A model generated the notes under the pieces. The model made no database searches and had not been told where the DNA came from. It was given only the letters and a program-made list of their open reading frames with translations. DNA of 7,337 bases from Acidobacteriaceae bacterium (lineage in GTDB: Bacteria; Acidobacteriota; Terriglobia; Terriglobales; Acidobacteriaceae). Shown here in pieces: positions 5,138 through 7,337 of this stretch. Where the stretch lies: assembly GCA_003166055.1 (NCBI GenBank), contig PMWR01000391.1, positions 1-7,337 on the forward strand, in the 5' to 3' direction. How positions within the stretch are numbered: position 1 is the stretch's first letter; each line of letters opens with the position of its first letter. The position numbers and the translations under genes were made by a program.

Positions 5138-6628
5138 ATGCAGCTCGCAGGCACAGCCTCACGAATCAAAAATCTTATGAAAATGAGACACCTGGACATG
5201 AGATTCCCCGCTTTCATCGCCCTCGTTGCAGCCGCAACCCTTCTTCCTGCCGCGGCACCCGCACAGCAAACCATCACCGGTCAGGCCGCTTTCGCTGACT
5301 GGAATCAGCAGCAGCCTGGCGTTCGCCGCAAGATCACGCTCGCCGACCTCCCCGAACCCAACCCCGATGAGGCAGTCAACAATACGCCCCACGTAATTCC
5401 CCGCCCCGCCGACGCATGGCCCATCGCACCTGCCGGCTTCAAAGTCACGCTCTATGCCGGCGGCGACACCGCCCCCATGCAGCGCGCCGACAACAAACAG
5501 CACATGGCGCTCAGCGGTGGCACTTTCACCATGCCGCGCCTCATCCGCACCGCGCCCAACGGCGACCTGTTCCTCGCCGACTCTGGCGCCGGCACGCTGT
5601 TCGTGCTTCGTGGCGTAGGCCCCGACGGCAAGGCTGCTCAAGTTGAGAAGTTCGCCACTGGGCTTGACCACCCCTTCGGCATCGCCTTCTATCCGGCTGA
5701 AAACCCCAGGTACGTCTACGTCGGCAATGCCACCACCATCCAGCGAATCCCGTACCACTTGGGCGATCTCCACGCCACTGGCGCGCCCGAGACCGTCGTT
5801 CCCAACATCCCCGGCTACGCACAACTCATGGGCGGCGGCCACTGGACGCGCGACGTCGTCTTCTCCAAAGACGAAAAGCACATGCTCGTCTCCGTCGGTT
5901 CAGGATCCAACGTCGATGACGCCGACACCCACCCCAACGAGTTTCACCGCGCTGACGTCCTTGAATTCACTCCGGAAGGCAAGTTCCTTGAGGTTTACGC
6001 TTCCGGCATCCGCAACTGCGTAGGCGAAGCCATTAACCCCACCACCGGGCAGCTCTGGTGCTCCACCAATGAGCGTGATAACCTCGGCAATCACCTCGTC
6101 CCGGACTACGTTACTTCAATCAAAGAAGGCGGCTTCTACGGTTGGCCCTGGTATTACATGGGGGGCCACCGCGACCCGCGCCTGCCTGATCCATGCGCCA
6201 ACGGCACAGGCCCCAACCCGCAGGCGCCCGCCCTCACTGCTGATCAGGCCAAAGACTGCAAGCGCATCAACCTCGCATCGAAGGTCATCACGCCCGACGT
6301 CCTCGTCCAGCCCCACATGGCCTCGCTCGAAATGGTCTTTTATCCAACCCAGAAGAAGAGCTTCCCCGCGACCTACGATGGGGATGCATTCGCCGCCGAG
6401 CACGGCTCCTGGAACCGCAGGAATCGCGCCGGATACGAGGTCATCCGCATCCCCATGCACGACGGCCACGCCGACGGAAGCTACGAAGACTTCCTCACCG
6501 GCTTTGTTACCAAAGACGGCCTGGTCTGGGGCCGTCCCGTTGGTGTCGCCATCGCCAGGGACGGCAGCATCTTTGTCACCGACGACGGCTCTCGCAGCGT
6601 CTGGCACGTAACCTTCACCGGCAAATAG
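5138..6628 (+). CDS. Secreted PQQ-dependent sugar dehydrogenase, sorbosone dehydrogenase family
   Basis: This is a periplasmic quinoprotein of the soluble glucose/sorbosone dehydrogenase (COG2133) class, predicted to oxidise an aldose or aldehyde sugar with PQQ bound in a six-bladed beta-propeller; the true substrate is unknown. The 496-residue frame has a signal peptide: hydrophobic core FIALVAAATLLPAAA at 26-40, probable cleavage after APA. Propeller motifs follow: GLDHPFGIAFYP (175-186), GGGHWTRDVVFSKDEKHML with His235 and Arg238 at the usual catalytic place, SVGSGSNVDD (252-261, calcium-loop region), IRNCVGEAINP (291-301), GGFYGWPWYYMGG (331-343) and AEHGSWNRRNRAGYEVIRI (420-438). A Pro-rich insert with Cys353 and Cys374 lies between blades. 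ATG 5138 has GAGG 11 nt upstream, but ATGs at 5177, 5183 and 5198 give more normal signal peptides, so the true start may be 5177-5198. It is divergent from cydAB. Family sure, substrate unsure. Confidence 0.88.
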   Translation: MQLAGTASRIKNLMKMRHLDMRFPAFIALVAAATLLPAAAPAQQTITGQAAFADWNQQQPGVRRKITLADLPEPNPDEAVNNTPHVIPRPADAWPIAPAGFKVTLYAGGDTAPMQRADNKQHMALSGGTFTMPRLIRTAPNGDLFLADSGAGTLFVLRGVGPDGKAAQVEKFATGLDHPFGIAFYPAENPRYVYVGNATTIQRIPYHLGDLHATGAPETVVPNIPGYAQLMGGGHWTRDVVFSKDEKHMLVSVGSGSNVDDADTHPNEFHRADVLEFTPEGKFLEVYASGIRNCVGEAINPTTGQLWCSTNERDNLGNHLVPDYVTSIKEGGFYGWPWYYMGGHRDPRLPDPCANGTGPNPQAPALTADQAKDCKRINLASKVITPDVLVQPHMASLEMVFYPTQKKSFPATYDGDAFAAEHGSWNRRNRAGYEVIRIPMHDGHADGSYEDFLTGFVTKDGLVWGRPVGVAIARDGSIFVTDDGSRSVWHVTFTGK

Positions 6629-6816
6629 GCCTCATCAGGGTGGTCGCGCTCCATTTACATGTGCGCTTTAGCGAGGGTGTCTTCTGCCGCCGGAGGCGTT
6701 TGCGCTCCAGGAAATGAGATTGAGAGAAGCGGAAGCATGGAAGGAAGAAGAGGCTTCCCGGTGAAACAGCCTCCTGCGATTGGCAGGCACTGTGCAATGC
6801 TAGAATTCCGGGTAAG
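6629..6816. other. 188-bp intergenic region between the dehydrogenase and CRTAC1-type genes
   Basis: I see no convincing gene in it. It contains a 6-bp inverted repeat (GAGGCT 6750-6755 and AGCCTC 6768-6773) without a T-run, and a likely promoter at its right end. No factor-independent terminator is clear after the dehydrogenase gene. Confidence 0.45.
6780..6806 (+). promoter_or_regulatory. Candidate promoter with extended -10 for the CRTAC1-type gene
   Basis: TTGGCA (6780-6785, 5 of 6 for a -35) is followed after 12 nt by TGC-TAGAAT (6798-6806), an extended -10 with 5 of 6 consensus bases. The hexamer spacing is 15 nt, shorter than ideal, which the TG extension may offset. The -10 ends 10 nt before the ATG, so the 5' leader would be only a few bases long. 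Confidence 0.4.
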
Positions 6817-7337
6817 ATGAGGGATCGAACGTCAGCGTGCATCGTACTGCTCTTCGCTGCCTTCACTCTCAGCGCACAAACTCCCTCACTGGCAGTGCCC
6901 AGGCCGCTCGCGCAACCCTCTGTGCCGCATTTTCGAGACGTTTCGGCGGACGTCGGACTTCGCACTTTTCCTCACACCAATCTTGACAGGCGCTACGTCA
7001 TCGAAACGATGAGCGGCGGAGGAGTTGCCTTTCTGGATTGCGATAACAACGGCAAATTGGACATCGCCGTGGTGAACGATTCCTCAATCGACCGCTACCT
7101 TGCCGGCGGCGATCCCATGATCACTCTCTATCGGCAGGATGGAAGCGGGAACACACTGCACTTCACTGACGTCACCGCAGCCGCGGGGTTGACAACCAGG
7201 GGCTGGGCCACCGGGATTGCCGTCGCCGATTACGACAACGACGGCCTTCCCGATATTTATGTCACCGGCTACGGCCACAATGTGCTCTATCACAATCTAG
7301 GCGGCTGCAAATTCGCCGACGTCACGGCAAAGGCGGG
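6817..7337 (+). CDS. N-terminal part of a secreted CRTAC1-type FG-GAP/VCBS repeat protein (runs off the right edge)
   Basis: The first 173 codons are in the window and remain open at the edge. The ATG at 6817 starts a signal peptide, MRDRTSACIVLLFAAFTLSA, with likely cleavage around residue 20-26. A typical CRTAC1 entry follows: FRDVSADVGL (39-48), IETMSGGGVAFLDCDNNG (62-79) and LDIAVVND (81-88). A second repeat reads HFTDVTAAAGL (115-125), then WATGIAVADYDNDGLPDIYVTG (130-151, an interrupted match to the first), then VLYHNLGGCKFADVTAKA. The Asp-rich D-x-D-N-x-G-x-x-D loops are calcium-binding, integrin-alpha-like propeller repeats; family members often end in an ASPIC/UnbV domain, which would lie beyond the edge. 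Such proteins are abundant and exported in Acidobacteriota, often near carbohydrate genes, but their role is unclear. Its own promoter and the 188-bp gap argue against strict co-transcription with the upstream dehydrogenase. Confidence 0.85.
   Translation, partial: MRDRTSACIVLLFAAFTLSAQTPSLAVPRPLAQPSVPHFRDVSADVGLRTFPHTNLDRRYVIETMSGGGVAFLDCDNNGKLDIAVVNDSSIDRYLAGGDPMITLYRQDGSGNTLHFTDVTAAAGLTTRGWATGIAVADYDNDGLPDIYVTGYGHNVLYHNLGGCKFADVTAKA

Noticed and set aside
6750..6773. Hairpin GAGGCT/AGCCTC after the dehydrogenase gene as a terminator
   Set aside because: The stem is six base pairs with a 12-nt loop and no following T-run.
6615..6965. 116-codon minus-strand frame across the dehydrogenase/CRTAC1 gap
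   Set aside because: It overlaps the signal-peptide start of the CRTAC1-type gene and the end of the dehydrogenase gene; the peptide has no family features.
1..7337. CRISPR arrays, tRNA or rRNA genes, transposases, phage or defence genes
   Set aside because: Looked for on both strands; no regular spaced repeats, cloverleaf-like stretches or relevant protein motifs were seen.

Overview
The window most resembles a chromosomal segment of a soil-type Acidobacteriota (Terriglobia-like). This is inferred from gene content, not from a marker gene. The signs are a secreted CRTAC1/FG-GAP protein, a secreted sorbosone-dehydrogenase-type quinoprotein, a small RIKGNSLRLR-type conserved hypothetical protein, GC-rich third codon positions, and one copy of a CCCTGAGCGAAGTCGAAAGGG-type intergenic repeat. 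I see no rRNA, tRNA, CRISPR array, transposase or phage gene.

Left part, minus strand: a conserved hypothetical gene (2205-1822) is followed by a 294-bp intergenic stretch holding a 9-bp inverted repeat and the dispersed repeat. Next comes coaBC (1527-196), the two-domain coenzyme A biosynthesis enzyme. Three bases after its stop, the first 64 codons of another gene (192-1) run out of the window; it is probably a family-4 uracil-DNA glycosylase and starts with TTG behind a GGAG ribosome binding site. A short plus-strand ORF (2266-2466) looks like the 3' remnant of a lost gene.

Middle, minus strand: cydA (4998-3643) and cydB (3634-2588) form a tight two-gene operon for a cytochrome bd-type terminal oxidase. 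CydA keeps the haem ligands, but two positions near the quinol and haem b558 sites differ from the E. coli enzyme: Ala at the Lys252 position and His at the Arg391 position.

Right part, plus strand, divergent from cydAB: a secreted six-bladed propeller sugar/aldose dehydrogenase of the sorbosone type (5138-6628), then the start of a secreted calcium-binding repeat protein of the CRTAC1 type (6817 to the window edge). The quinoprotein could feed electrons from periplasmic sugar oxidation into the respiratory chain that ends at a quinol oxidase. The divergent pairing with cydAB is suggestive but does not prove functional coupling.

No wholly new system is evident. The items most worth a second look are the atypical CydA residues, the structured intergenic repeat block upstream of coaBC, possible leaderless starts, and the gene remnant.
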